64,000 bases of DNA. It comes from Euborellia annulipes (lineage: Eukaryota > Arthropoda > Insecta > Dermaptera > Anisolabididae). The notes below the pieces were generated by a model, which worked only from the letters and a program-made list of their open reading frames with translations, was not told where the DNA came from and searched no databases. The first letter of the stretch is position 1. Every line of letters starts with the position of its first letter. The stretch lies in assembly GCA_023213315.1 (NCBI GenBank), contig JAKCPI010031750.1, positions 86,694 through 150,693 of the forward strand. The letters run 5' to 3'. The translations under genes and the position numbers were made by a program. Shown one piece after another: positions 1 to 10,950 of this stretch.

Positions 1-870
1 TCACATTGACTAGTCAAGTCAATCTGCCAACTATTTTTACTTAAGACTTGAGCAAACAATCTTTTTTTTTTAACCCCCCTCAGACCAGATGCGCCTAAAT
101 GCGAAGGCAACACGATATTCGCTCTTTAATCATCAGCTGAATACAATATTTTTGTTGTTTCGTGTCTAAAAGTTAGTTTCTTATTTGGCATTTACTTTGA
201 TGTCAACATGTCAATTGGAAATAGGGTTGGGGATTCAAATATAGTAGCTATACGTGTAGAAAAAAATAAATAAATTTTTTTTTTTTTCATTAATACATAT
301 TGGATGATGATTTTTTTTTTGTGATTTGGAGACAATTATTTATAACGAGATATGGGATTTTATATAAAAAAAAAAATATCAATCGAAGAGAAAGTTTGGG
401 GATCGTTAAAAATTAATTAATAAAAAATTTTCATCTCAAATAAAAAAAAAAAAAAAATATTTCACAAACATTCTAAAAATACAATAATTTGAACTTAGGA
501 AAATATATTTAGTACTAAAATTAATGAATACGCTTTTTCGGCATGCCAAATTGCATCTACAGGTCTTACATCTTGAGCAAGGCAGTCTTGAGAGATAAGT
601 TCGACTTGAGATTAAGGAGTGAATTGTCAAGAGATCTTACCCAAGCTGCACTTAAGAATAAAACAATATCTGACAACGTGGCATTTTTTGTTAAAAGTTA
701 GCCGCTAGGCGGCACTGCAAAACAAAAAACAAACATATTTGTCAAACAAAGAACGAAATTTTATTTGAAATATTAAAACAAAGATTAGAAGAAAAAAGAG
801 ATTTCAAAAGGAAAATATATGAAAAGTCCTCCCCCCAGCCCTAAATTTTTCTCATGACCGACTTTTTTTT
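1..870. other. AT-rich stretch without a recognisable gene
   Basis: Many A and T homopolymers and no reading frame longer than 64 codons. I see no repeat family that recurs elsewhere in the window. A short GC-richer patch near 690-720 shows no coding sign. Confidence 0.5.
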
Positions 871-878
871 AGCAATAA

Positions 879-1503
879 AACGTGTATTTTCATCAAAATA
901 TCGACATCGAATCTTTCTCTCTATATAGGCCTACACTACGCGTCAAAAAGGACGTAACATTTTGTTTCTTCTTAAGAAGACCTTTTCTAATCTACCTTAA
1001 TGATACTCTAATTTAAAAACAATTAAATATGAAATATCTTCAACATTTCTAAGTAAATTTAACACAAATACATCAATCAATTTAATACAATTTAAATAAA
1101 ATAAAAAGAAATATGTCGATTTTCAATTTGAAGGACAAATCAACATAATCTTGATAGCATTTAGTTGGATATTAATTACAAATTTTGTTTTTATAAGAAT
1201 TTCCAATAAAATAGACAGAGAAAAACTGAAATGGAAAGATTATTTTAAAATTTTAGAAATTTGACGTTAATAAATAAAATTTCTACATTTTTGTCTTTGT
1301 TTTATTTAAATTGTAATTATTTATCAAAACAATATGAATTTGTGTTAAATTTACTTAGAAATGTTTAAGATATTACATATTAAATGTTTCTTAAATTAGA
1401 GTATCATTAAGGTAGATTAGAACAGGTCTTCTTAAGAAGAAAAAAAGTATTTTTTGACGCGCAGTGTATATTAAGATATATATGTAGGTAAGAGAAAGTA
1501 AAA
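879..1503 (-). mobile_element. Repeat C terminus, split by a family A MITE
   Basis: The left piece (879-933) reads CATCAAAATATCGACATCG and then CTCTATATAG. The right piece (1467-1503) ends GGTAAGAGAAAGTAAAAA. Joined, they match the terminal ~95 bp of repeat C seen intact at 31012-31122 and 42500-42602. The 533 bp between them is a family A MITE, so C was here first. Confidence 0.7.
934..1466. mobile_element. Family A palindromic MITE, TA target duplication
   Basis: The left end begins CACTACGCGTCAAAAA and the right end closes TTTTTGACGCGCAGTG, with TA on both sides (932-933, 1467-1468). The inverted arms run well over 100 bp through the motif AATCTACCTTAATGATACTC and its complement. There is no transposase. 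TA duplication with CACTG-type termini fits a non-autonomous Tc1/mariner-type element. Related copies lie at 3065-4155, 4879-5394 and 13050-13135. Confidence 0.85.
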
Positions 1504-1737
1504 ATCGGATAATAATTTGGTCATTTTGGTAGGCCTAGAAAGAAAAAAATAAACCCTGAGCTAAATTAAAATAATAATCTTTTCATTAAAGAAGGTTTCA
1601 TTTAAATAAATCCGCTCTCAAAGTTAAATCTTTATGCTAATATTTTATTTATATGGTTTACAAAATCCTCTTATACTCTTTGTTGATGGAGATACCCCTC
1701 TAATTTCTTTTATCTTTTTACGTATTATTTATTTTTA

Positions 1738-2590
1738 GTTTCTCTTACCTATAAATGTATATATACTGTATTAGAGTGGTCGTTAAAAATTAAATTTCTT
1801 GCGGCTCCCCCTAAAAAGCTTTCTTTTGATGAAAAAACACTAGGAAAATTTTTTTATAATTTTTTTATGTCAAGACAACACGTGCCTCAAGACGATTTAA
1901 GTTAATTTTTGGGTATAATCATTGATTAGTGATTAAGGGCACACTGAGCGCAAATCGGTGGATCCGTGGTTCGACTCCCGGCGGCACCCCCTTACATTTT
2001 TTTTTCGGGTACAGGGTAAGTAACATCTAATTACTCTAATATATAAATAGAATGTACCGTATTGGATTCATGACGAGATTTTGATGGATATACACGTTTT
2101 GAGGTCCCCTGAGTCCAAAAAATGGTTTTCCCGACATGGTCTGTCTTTTTGTGTGTCTGGAACAAAATATCTTAAGAACGAAAAGAGCTAGGAGATTGAA
2201 ATTTTATATTTAAGTTAGCTTTTGAACAAAGTCGACCAAATAGTGTTAGTACTTTACTAATGTACTTTTTCTGTTTTTTTTTTTTTTTTTCTTCGATTTT
2301 CTCAAAATTCGCTTCAACGATTTTGATTAAAATTCAAAAATCAATTATTTTTTAGATTCTCTTTAAAATGTATATTCTCAATTTGGCATTAAAATCTTAT
2401 GAAGCACACTTTACTCTTGTACTTTATAGAAAAGATAGGAGAAATGGTTGCCATGGTAACAAAATATAATGAATTTAATATATCGGCGGAAACTAAATAT
2501 ATGACGACACAAAAAATCTGGTGTGTCAAGTACAGAACACAACTTTCGATTACCGAAGGTAACAGTGTGCTGTGCGACCAATTTCTGTTG
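1738..2590 (+). mobile_element. Repeat C copy with an internal insertion
   Basis: Starts with TTTCTCTTACCTATAAATG at about 1738, breaks off near 1775 and resumes near 2052 (TATTGGATTCATG). It continues through GTTTTGAGGTCCCCTGAGTC, AGAGCTAGGAG and TTGCCATGGTAACAAAATAT to the terminal hairpin CTGGTGTG...GTGCTGTGCGACCA. Overlapping short reading frames on both strands at 2389-2665 are translations of this repeat. The inserted 1776-2051 segment has ATTAGAGT / ACTCTAAT at its edges and holds a tRNA-like piece. Confidence 0.75.
1917..1990 (+). repeat. tRNA-like sequence (SINE head or tRNA pseudogene)
   Basis: An A-box-like TAGTGATTAAGGGC is followed by a good B box, GTGGTTCGACTCCCGG, ending GGCGGCACC. 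The 5' side does not pair with the GGCGGCA end, so no acceptor stem forms. It lies inside the segment that interrupts the C repeat, which suggests a tRNA-derived SINE rather than a working tRNA. Confidence 0.5.
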
Positions 2591-3428
2591 TTTATATTTA
2601 TAAATTCATTTTTTTTGATAGAAACTACCAATATTATAAATATTAGAAAAGTTTTTAAGGACTAACCTTGAAAAAATAATTGAATCACTTGAGTGATGGA
2701 TGATGACTCCTACGTATATATCATCCTGACAGGAATCAAAAAACTACTGGAGATTAGGATCCATCGGTTACCTGCAACAAAAAGAACGAGAGATTAATAA
2801 TAAAAAAAAAAAAAATATTACGTGAAAATGTGTCGAAAAGTTTTCCATTTATTTAATAACGAGGGGATGGATCTTAATGGGTTTTGATTGTTCTCTCTTT
2901 TGAATTGATAGTAATTATACGATATTAAGTACGAATGTTGATTGTTCCTTTTCAATGAAATTTCTACTTTATACATACTTAAGTGATTATTAGCATATTA
3001 GACTTTTTATTTTGGTGAAAAAAAAAAATTATATATTCAATGGATATCTCGTTTCAGACTAGTACAGTGCGGGTTAAAAAAAAAAACACGTAACACTTTG
3101 TTACTTCTTAAGAAATCCTGTTCTAATCTACCTTAATGATACTCTAATTTTAAGAAACATTTAATAGGAAATATCTCATAGATTCTAAGTAAATTTAACA
3201 CAAATACAAATCATAAATAATTGCAATTTAAATAAAACAAAGACAAAAATGTCGAAATTTTTTTATTAACGCTAAATTTCTAAAATTTTAAAATAATCTT
3301 TCCATTTCAGTTTTTCTCAAAAAAAAAAACAAAATTTTTAATTAATATCCAACTAAACATATCGAGATTATATAACGAATTGTGGCTGTTGTATAATTAG
3401 ATTAATGATATAAAGAGGATGCAGCCAA

Positions 3429-3677
3429 CAGTGGCGTAGTGAGCTTAACTCGCGCCCGGGGCGCAATACCTTTTAGCGCCCCTCTCTCACCATTCGAAAA
3501 CCATATAATATTATATTTAAAACATACAAAATTATTACATTACATTGGCACTAAATTTAAAATCAATTATAATTAATAAAAATAAAAATTACCCAGCAAT
3601 TTTTTGGTTTTGCGCCCCTTTGTTAGTAGCGCCCGGGGCATGATGACCCCCCTTGCTCCTCCCTCGCTACGCCACTG
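3429..3677. mobile_element. hAT-type MITE with perfect 8-bp TSD
   Basis: Ends are CAGTGGCGTAG and CTACGCCACTG, flanked on both sides by GCAGCCAA (3421-3428, 3678-3685). An internal inverted pair of GCGCCCCGGG-like blocks makes it palindromic. The 8-bp duplication and CAGTGGCG terminus are typical of hAT superfamily elements. At 249 bp with no reading frame it is non-autonomous. Confidence 0.92.
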
Positions 3678-3816
3678 GCAGCCAATAATAAATAAAAAGC
3701 ATCTATTTTGTTAACACTCTTATTTTAGGAACGTTTCGGCTATGATCAACAAATCACAACATGATCAACAAAACAATTTTTTAATGAATGAACGTATATA
3801 TTTCTAGCTTAAAGGA

Positions 3817-3853
3817 CTGAAGATGGCTTTGTTGATCATAGCCGAAACGTTCC
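3817..3853 (+). ncRNA. Hammerhead-ribozyme-like motif
   Basis: CTGAAGA (3817-3823) is followed by GGCT...AGCC as stem II and then GAAAC (3844-3848). AGGA before the core and TCCT after it could start stem I. One extra T lies between CTGAAGA and stem II, as in other copies in this window. Order and spacing match the CUGANGA / stem II / GAAA arrangement; activity is not shown. Confidence 0.4.
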
Positions 3854-4155
3854 TAAATAAAGAGTGTTAACAAAATAGATGCCTTTTATTTATTATTGGT
3901 AGCATCCTCTTTATATCATTAATCATACCGAGATTATGTTGATTCGTCCCTCAAATTGAAAATCGACATATTTTTCTTTATTTTATTTAAATTGTATTAA
4001 ATTGATTAAAATGAAATGAATTTGTGTTAAATTTACTTTGAAATGTTGAAGATATTTCATATAAAATGTTTCTTAACTTAGAGTATCATTAAGGTAGATT
4101 AGAACAGGTCTTCTTAAGTAGAAACAAAATGTTACGTCTTTTTTGACGTGCAATG

Positions 4156-4878
4156 TATATAACGAATTTCTTGGCTGGCTAGGGAATTTTCCGGGGGAGG
4201 CTTTGAGGCTATCAATATGTCAAAATAGTGGTAGGGCAGGGGCGTATATAAGGGGGGGGGGGGCGAGGGGGGCCGAAATTTCGCATTTTGACATTTATGT
4301 CATCATCATGGTGTGATTTTATCATTTTAATAACAGAAGCTATAAAATCGCTTCTAATGATAAGGGCCTCCCCTTCTCATCTCATGGAGGTAATAATTAT
4401 ACATTAAAGAGAAATCCTTACAAGACAAAGGCTTTTCTATCACATGCGATAGCATTATTCTAATAATTAATTAAATTTATTTCCCCAAAGGATTTAAAAA
4501 GATAGATATATTTTTTTTTATTTTTAGAAAGAGAAAAAAAATAACGTTTGTAAAATTCCGGTCCGGTGAAACGTAAATCATGAGTATTTATGACTTGGTC
4601 ATGTTGCTTTCTCTTTCCCTCTTAGATGGATCGCCAGTCCCACCCTCCCTCGCACATCTAAGGTTATGACTTATTTATGAAGCCAGATTTGGCACGACTA
4701 AAAGGAGACCAGATGAAAAATCCTCTGCCATCATTTGTTTATTTGATCAGTGGAAAAAAAGAATGAAGGCAACCATTTGGGGAATTTAATAAAATTGAAT
4801 TTATTAAGAAAGCCAATTCAGTATTCCTTAATTAAGAAATAAAAAAAAAATCTGGTGTGGTTAGTCAACAACTTTCTA
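4156..4878. other. No gene; possible solo hAT end with G-run
   Basis: CAGGGGCGTATATA at 4237 resembles a hAT terminus and recurs at 25981, but no partner end is seen here. It runs into about 12 consecutive G. The rest is AT-rich with no coding sign. Confidence 0.4.
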
Positions 4879-5394
4879 CTCTCCGCGTCAAAAATAGTGC
4901 AACACTTTGTTTCTTCTTAAAAACACCTGTTCTAATCTACCTTAATGATACTGTATTTATTTAATAAGAAATATCTTATACATTTTTAAGTAAATTTAAC
5001 ACAAATCCCATATCTTTTTAATAAATAATTAAAATTTAAATAAAATAAAAACAAAAAATGTCGAAATTCTATTTATTAACGCCAAATTTTAAAATAATCT
5101 TTCCATTTCAGTTTTTCTCTGTTTATTTTATTGGAAATTCTTATAAAAACAAAATTTTAAATTATTATCCAACAAAACATATCGAGATTATGTTTATTTG
5201 TCCCTCATATTGATCTTTATTTTATTTAAATTGTATTAAATTGATTAAAATGATTTGTATTTGTGTTAAATTTACTTAAAAATGTATAAGATATTTCATA
5301 ATAAATATTTCTTAAATTAGAGTATCATTAAGGTAGATTAGAACAGGTATTTTTAAGAAGAAACAAAATGTTACGTCATTTTTGACGCGCAATG
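4879..5394. mobile_element. Family A MITE, third copy
   Basis: Left end CTCTCCGCGTCAAAAA after TA (4877-4878); right end TTTTTGACGCGCAATG followed by CA, a decayed TA. It shares the long internal arms with copy 934-1466 and is 516 bp long. Confidence 0.8.
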
Positions 5395-6809
5395 CATTTT
5401 GTTACCTTTGCTTCTAAAGTACAGTGAGGGACAATATTAAGGTCCACCTATTCGTTTTCTACTTGTGATTATTTTATTGTCTCTCAAAATCTTGACATCA
5501 AATTTTTGACATAAAACCAACACTTTCTCTCTATATGTGTCCGTCCACATGAAAAAGTACCAAATCTTGACTGAGCTAAATTTTCAGGAGAGTCGATTTA
5601 CTAAAAAAGAGTTCAAAAAAATTGATTTTTTTCCAACTATTGCCAAAATTTGCCGACAGATAGCAGGATGGTAGACTTAAAAGTGATCTGATAATGCCGG
5701 CTGTTAGACTAGCCTGCCATCTTTTGCAAGATTGTTCAACTAATTGGCCGTTAATTTTTTTAAATAAAGACGAAATTTATTTTTGACTTCGTCCCCACTT
5801 TATTAAATTATTATAGGTTGAATATTAATGATTTTTACATTTAATAAAAATTACAATTTTCAAAATAGAAATTAGGAAGTTGCAAGAGTCATCAGATGAG
5901 AAAACATATGAAGGAAGTTTACTTTATTTAAGCGGATATTGGGGGTATCATAAAAAATTTATTAAAACAAATTTTCATTTTAGGATTTTATTGTCAGATA
6001 AATTCTTTCAAAATAGAGTTCTCATGATCATCAAGGAAGCCCCCTGAGTATAATAATTCACAAATGTTTGATATTTTCTTTAATATTTTAATTCCTTAAA
6101 GTGTTTTATAAAATAAAACACTCATTCAGAGAATAATAATAAAAAGAATTTCTTTATTTTAAATTTTTCTAAATTAAAAAAAAAGAATTTTTTTTTTTTT
6201 ATTTGTATAAATACAAAGACAAAGAAAAGACATCTCGACAAAAAGTTCTTTTATTTCCATATTCGAGATAAAACAAACACATTGAGAGAGAGCGTAACTT
6301 TTTTAATGACATAAATGATTAATAAAGCCTGAGTTCAGGTATAAAAAAAAAAAATAAGATTAATTAAAATTATAAGATATTTTAATATATATCAAGTTCT
6401 AAATTGTTGAGCGGAAAAACGTCTCTCTTTCGAGAGAATTTCTTCTTTTTTTTTTAATATGATATTAATTTGTAATTAAAGAGGTTACTTCGTTCGTCCT
6501 TCTTTTAGGAATTTAATAATTCCCAAGCGAGAGAGAAGTGAAAAAAAGGGAGGAAGAGAAGAAAATTATCCAGTAAAGCCTTTTAATGATTTTAAAATAA
6601 ATTTTAAGTGTATGTTTGTCAGAGATACAGAGATAAATTGATTCACCATCTAAAAGAGAAACTTGTAGAATGTTTCAATGTCAAATTTAGCCAAATTTCA
6701 CATTAATATTGCCAGTGAAATCGGATGGGGGCACAAAAAAAAAACAAGTCGATTTAAAAATGAGGCAGAGCTTTAACGTTTTAACATAAAAGAGGAAATA
6801 GCTACAGTA
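5395..6809. other. AT-rich stretch without a recognisable gene
   Basis: No splice-framed open segment, tRNA or known terminus found. A short imperfect inverted pair around 5655-5735 (AGCAGGATGG / CCTGCCATC) hints at another decayed palindrome. CTTTCTCTCTATATG at 5523 is similar to the edge of repeat C. Confidence 0.4.
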
Positions 6810-7484
6810 CACTGTAAAAAAAAAAATCTTAATTTTAGTGTGTTTTGAAATACTAAATTTACAAATTTCCCTTGTAAATGATAACTACTATGCATTTATC
6901 TACTAAATTTATGCGTTTAAATATTTACAATTGTAAAATTACAATTTTTCTTTGAAAAATAGAGTATTTATTGTAATTTTACAAACATTAGTAATATGTA
7001 AATTATTTTTCGAAAGCAGTTTGGGAATTCTAAAATTACAATACAATTGCACTCTAATTTTCAAACAACTTACAAAAATTACAATACATTTGTAAATGGT
7101 TTTTGCATACTAACTAAATTTAGTTTGTTTTTCTGTTTATGAAATTTGCTTCCTACCAAGGGCGGATACAAGGGGGGGGGAGGGTAAACGGGGTAATTAC
7201 CCCCCCCCCCCCGAGATTTGAAAAAATACTTTTTTTTTCGAAAAAACATTTATTTTTAATGTAAAATTTTAAAAATTAATACTTAAAAATTAAAAATTTT
7301 ATTTGTATATATATTCTGACAAACAAGTACAGAATGGGCCTTTAAATTACCGAAATTAAGAAAAAATTGTGTGCTCTGCGACGAGTCACACCAGACCCCC
7401 CCTCCCCCCCCCCCCGAGAAACACCTCTGGATCCGCCACTGCTTCCTACACAATTGTAAAATCAACAAAGTTTTTTTTACAGGG
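6810..7484 (+). mobile_element. Family F MITE (TA flanks), host of a D element
   Basis: Left end CACTGTAAAAAAAA and right end TTTTTTTTACAGGG, with TA at 6808-6809 and 7485-7486. The interior has many short alternating ATTGTAATTTTAC / GTAAAATTACAAT words. Removing the nested D element leaves about 390 bp. Structure fits a Tc1/mariner-type MITE. Confidence 0.8.
7157..7441 (-). mobile_element. Family D hAT-like MITE, 8-bp TSD
   Basis: Ends CAAGGGCGGATACAAGG and CTCTGGATCCGCCACTG, flanked by a perfect CTTCCTAC duplication (7149-7156, 7442-7449). It has runs of G and C near both ends and an AT-rich core. The sequence GTGTGCTCTGCGACGAGTCA matches half of the hairpin of repeat C. The TSD and CAGTGGCGGATC-like end support hAT. 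Confidence 0.9.
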
Positions 7485-7486
7485 TA

Positions 7487-8153
7487 GAATTTTGATTAAC
7501 CATTTAATTAGGATTAAAGGATAATTAAATAAATAAATAAATAATAAAGATTCTGGTGTGGCACAGCACACAAACTTCTATTTTTTTTTTTTTTTTTTTT
7601 TTTTTTTTATTATTTTTTTTTTTTTTATTTTATTTTACAAACTTCTCTTAACATAGTTAAATTTTATTCTAATTTTGGGTTGGTATGGCAATTTTTTCTA
7701 TCTTACCTCCCATTGCGGGACGATTATCACATATATTTTTTATTTTGCCTTCATCAGTGAGATATGCAATTCTTTTTTGTCAAACAAATTTTTTTTGTTT
7801 TTGTTATAAAAAAAAGATTGCAAAATTTTCCAGTCTTAATGCTCATCATGTTTTTACCTAGTTCTTTAGTGATTCTTTCAGTTAAGACCGAAGTATCAGG
7901 GTGTCTCGAAAAAATATACTCACACTTGGAATAACGTGAAAAACATTTATTTATGAACATAGATTGAAATGGAATAGACTGGAATGCAGAAGTACAAATA
8001 AATATAATTGAAAAATTATGTTTGCAATGTTCAAATTGTTGATCATTATTATCCAGACAACGTTTACCAAGGGATTCGCAAACGTCACGAAATAGGCCAA
8101 GTGATGTCTGAGATTTTTGTCAATAATAAGATTATAAAGAATATATAAGCTTA
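7487..8153. other. No gene; poly-T tract and hairpin fragment
   Basis: Contains ATAAATAAATAAATAA near 7505, a hairpin fragment TTCTGGTGTGGCACAGCACA at 7553, and long T runs (7580-7625). The antisense 68-codon frame near 7754-7960 has no recognisable family. Confidence 0.4.
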
Positions 8154-8488
8154 CAATGTAAAAAAAAATTTTGTTGATTTTACAATTGTGTAGGAAGTAA
8201 ATTTCATAAACAAAAACATAATAAATTTAGGAAGTGTTTGCAAAAACCATTTACAAATGTATTGTAATTTTAGAAAGCCATTTGAAAATTAGAGTGCAAT
8301 AGTGTTGTATTTTTAGAATTCCCAAACTGCTTTCGAAAAAATAAAATTTTTAACGAAAATTACTATACAATGTATGTAAAATTACAATACATACTCTATT
8401 TTTCGAAGAAAATTGTAATTTTAAAATGTTTTTTTTTTTTGTTGTAAATATTTGAAAGCACTAAAATTAAGATTTTTTTTTTACAATG
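8154..8488 (-). mobile_element. Family F MITE, inverted relative to 6810-7484
   Basis: Ends CAATGTAAAAAAAA and TTTTTTTTTTACAATG, with TA at 8152-8153 and 8489-8490. The sequence is the reverse complement of copy 6810-7484, including CAATTGTGTAGGAAGTAAAT, which marks the site where D inserted in the other copy. This is an empty-site counterpart for that D insertion. Confidence 0.82.
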
Positions 8489-8489
8489 T

Positions 8490-9008
8490 ACATCTAAATA
8501 TATTTTTTTGTCTTTTTTACTCTCAAATACATTGGGCTGTTTTGATCTATTCTTAAACCATCATATATTTTTTTAATATAAAGAGATTTTTTTTATTATA
8601 AATTTATGTGTATCATAGAAGAAGTTTATAGATTCTGCATACCATTTTTTTTTTTTTTCTATTGTAAAAAGTTACTCAAATATGTTATTTATTATTGAAA
8701 TTCCTTTTTTTTTTGGAATGGTGTGAGTTAAATGTTCACCATTTCCCGTCCTCTTCGGTCATTCAAAAACATCTCTGATAAGAAAGTTATTGATTCTTTC
8801 TCAATTTTTTTTTTATTATTTATTATCTTTTTATACTGATGGCCTATCATTTATATAATTTTGTACAACATTAACTCTAAATTTAAAAAAATTCATTTCA
8901 CCATTTAGGTTTTGACATCATAATTTTCTCATCTAGGGCGTTGAAATTAATTCAGGAGCGCCATAATTTGAGAGCGGAATTTTGGCTGTAAGCAGATTTA
9001 ATGTTGAA
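8490..9008. other. AT-rich stretch, nothing recognised
   Basis: T-rich homopolymers; no repeat terminus, RNA gene or coding frame seen. Confidence 0.4.
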
Positions 9009-9379
9009 TCTATATATATAATTCGCTAATGTCCGTCTGTCTGTCTGCACTCTCTATTTAGGCAACTTCCTGTTGGAATTTTGGAATGAAATTTTAATAT
9101 GCATAAAGAGGACCTTCTCGGGATTACAGGAAGATTATTTCATCCCGAAATTCCTATAACTTTTTGAGTTATTAATTCCTAAAGTTACGATTTCTCCCAT
9201 AGGAAATGTATAGAGAAATATTTATGTATTCTTTTCATTTGTGTATTCCATGAATGTAAACAAATCCTCAAGCAGGCACTGGATTAGAATGGAATAATAA
9301 TAATTTTCTTTTCATAATTAAGAAGAAAAGGCGAAGGTCCGCCGCAGAGGGGGAAGCCGAAGGCGGGCGACACGGCTAG
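9009..9379 (+). mobile_element. Non-autonomous Helitron-like element
   Basis: Begins TCTATATATATAATTCGC after an A and ends CGGGCGACACGGCTAG followed by T. That is the A|TC...CTAG|T pattern of Helitrons, with no inverted termini and no TSD. The body contains CTAATGTCCGTCTGTCTG near the 5' end. It is 371 bp and carries no Rep/helicase reading frame. Partial copies lie at 10145-10950, 16172-16484 and 24446-24742. Confidence 0.75.
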
Positions 9380-10144
9380 TAAATATTTAATTTTTGGTAG
9401 AGGGAAGGGAGCGGAAATTAAAATTTTGGTCATGGGCGATCCTAGGTGCAACTTTTTTTTGTGCATATATCTACATACAAAATGTATACAGTCAAAATAA
9501 AATAAAATAAGCTTTAGAATTTATTTAAAAAAATTTTTGTCTTTCCTGTCTATTTATTATTAACATTCAGAGGATATATTATAAAAGAGATAAATCTTTA
9601 ATAAACCCCCTTTGGTTACAGAAGCTATCGGTAACATAAGGATAGAGACATTTTGTTGTTTTCACATAAATTAATGCTGCATGAGTGACCCGGTTATTAC
9701 GGGCATTTTAAACCAAGTGTGTGTGTGTGTGAGTGCGCAAAGGGCCGAGTATCTTTTAGCTTGAACCCAGCCAGCCAGCCACCCACACCGTTTGCCATAA
9801 ATCGTACGCCTGCGGGGCCCAAAAAGGGGTTGGAGGCATGTCACATCTTATGAAATATTCACCACATGTTTGAGTAGAAAAAAAAAAAGGTCAAAAGAGA
9901 ACACTTCTTTTTTATCGTTAAATGCAACAACAGAAATTCTCTCTCTCTCTTGTCGAAATACACTCCGAAAACTGCATAAAGACATACTTATTTTAATATT
10001 AGAGCTATAGCGAAAGAAATGTTGGGGGAATTTTCAATGTAGAGTTAAAAGTTTGTGAGTGATACGGTGAAAATTGAATTAGCTTCTTATAAATTCTCCA
10101 AAATTTCCGTTAATTTTTACTTTCTCAAGCCTATATATAGTATA
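9380..10144. other. No gene; simple repeats
   Basis: A GT microsatellite (about 9717-9731) and a CCAG tetranucleotide run (about 9770-9780) sit in a locally GC-richer patch up to 9840. No coding or RNA signal found. Confidence 0.45.
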
Positions 10145-10174
10145 CTAGTCGCGCCAGCTAGGTTCGGGCCCGCC

Positions 10175-10421
10175 TTTTTTTTTAACACACTTTTTTCCCA
10201 TTTACACACACAGTCTTCTCGGCAACTCGGGCCATTTAAGACTTTTAACGATACTAATATTTTTACGATATATATATGGTATATATACAGTATATGGGGT
10301 CCAGGCATTCTTATTTAAGCCATTTGGTATACAAATGGCATAAATAAAATCATCGGACTGCATGGGATCCGAACCCTCGACCCTGGGTATAGAGGGCAAG
10401 CACGCTATCAAATACACCAAG
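10175..10421 (-). mobile_element. tRNA-derived SINE
   Basis: Read on the minus strand: a tRNA-like head with B-box-like GGGTTCGGATCCC, a body with ATGATTTTATTTA and two words related to CCATTTGGTATAC, then AAATGGCC...GTTGCCGA and a TG-rich tail ending in A-run. Head and tail order are the same as in the full-length copies at 37572-37848 and 54695-54976. Confidence 0.8.
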
Positions 10422-10490
10422 TGTATTCTTTGCATTTGTGTATTCTATGAATGTAAACAAATTCTCAAGCAGGGCACTGAATTGGAATTG

Positions 10491-10713
10491 TTTTTTTTTT
10501 AAACATTCACACTTTTTTCCCATTCACACAGTCTTTTCGGCATCTTAGGCATATAAGACTTTATACGATAACCTGTTATTTGGAATATATATATATATAT
10601 ATATATATTTGGTATCCAAATGGCTTGAATAAAATCATCTGACTGCCTGGGATCCGAATCTGCGACCCTTGGAATAGAAGGCAAGCACGCTACCAGCTAC
10701 ACTAAGCCCGAGG
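10491..10713 (-). mobile_element. tRNA-derived SINE
   Basis: Same family and orientation as 10175-10421, tail T-run at 10491-10500 and head reaching CTTAGTGTAGCTGGTAGCG (minus strand). The middle carries an (AT)n expansion near 10587-10608. Confidence 0.8.
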
Positions 10714-10950
10714 ACCTCCTTTTCTTCTTAATTATGAAAATAAAATTACTATTACTATTCCAATCTAGTGCCTGCTTGAGGATTTGTTTACATCCATAGA
10801 ATACATAAATACAAAGAATATATAAATATTTCTTTATACATTTCTTATGATAAAAATCGTAACTTTAGGAATTAATAACTCAAAAAGTTATAAATATTTC
10901 GGGATGAAAATAATTTTCCTGTAATTCCTAGATTATCTTTAACCTTTAAC

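Larger units (their letters stand above)
3372..3926 (+). mobile_element. Palindromic retroelement-like insertion with hammerhead-like core
   Basis: Inserted in a family A MITE between near-duplicate ATCGAGATTAT (3361-3371) and CCGAGATTAT (3928-3937). Outer arms pair GATTAATGATATAAAGAGGA with TCCTCTTTATATCATTAATC. The inner arms pair AACGTTTCGGCTATGATCAA with its complement at 3831-3852. The left arm is interrupted by a hAT-type MITE. Inverted repeats with a CTGAAGA...GAAAC core resemble Penelope-like element termini; this is inference, as no reverse transcriptase is present. Confidence 0.6.
3065..4155. mobile_element. Family A MITE, expanded by nested insertions
   Basis: TA flanks (3063-3064, 4156-4157) and A-type ends: CAGTGCGGGTTAAAAA on the left, TTTTTGACGTGCAATG on the right. 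The conserved AATCTACCTTAATGATACTC motif and its complement sit about 60-100 bp inside each end. Without the 3372-3926 insertion it would be about 535 bp, the size of copy 934-1466. Confidence 0.85.
10145..10950. mobile_element. Helitron fragments in both orientations around two SINEs
   Basis: 10145-10174 starts ACTAGTCGCGCC, a reverse-strand Helitron 3' end. 10422-10490 is a plus-strand internal piece (GAATGTAAACAAATTCTCAA). 10714-10950 is the minus-strand version of the same body (CTTGAGGATTTGTTTACATC). The pieces are separated by two minus-strand SINEs, so SINE insertion plus an inversion or two Helitron insertions is needed. Confidence 0.6.

Noticed and set aside
2389..2665. Opposed ~80-codon frames
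   Set aside because: Both lie in repeat C and similar pieces recur in other C copies (for example 53517-53717).
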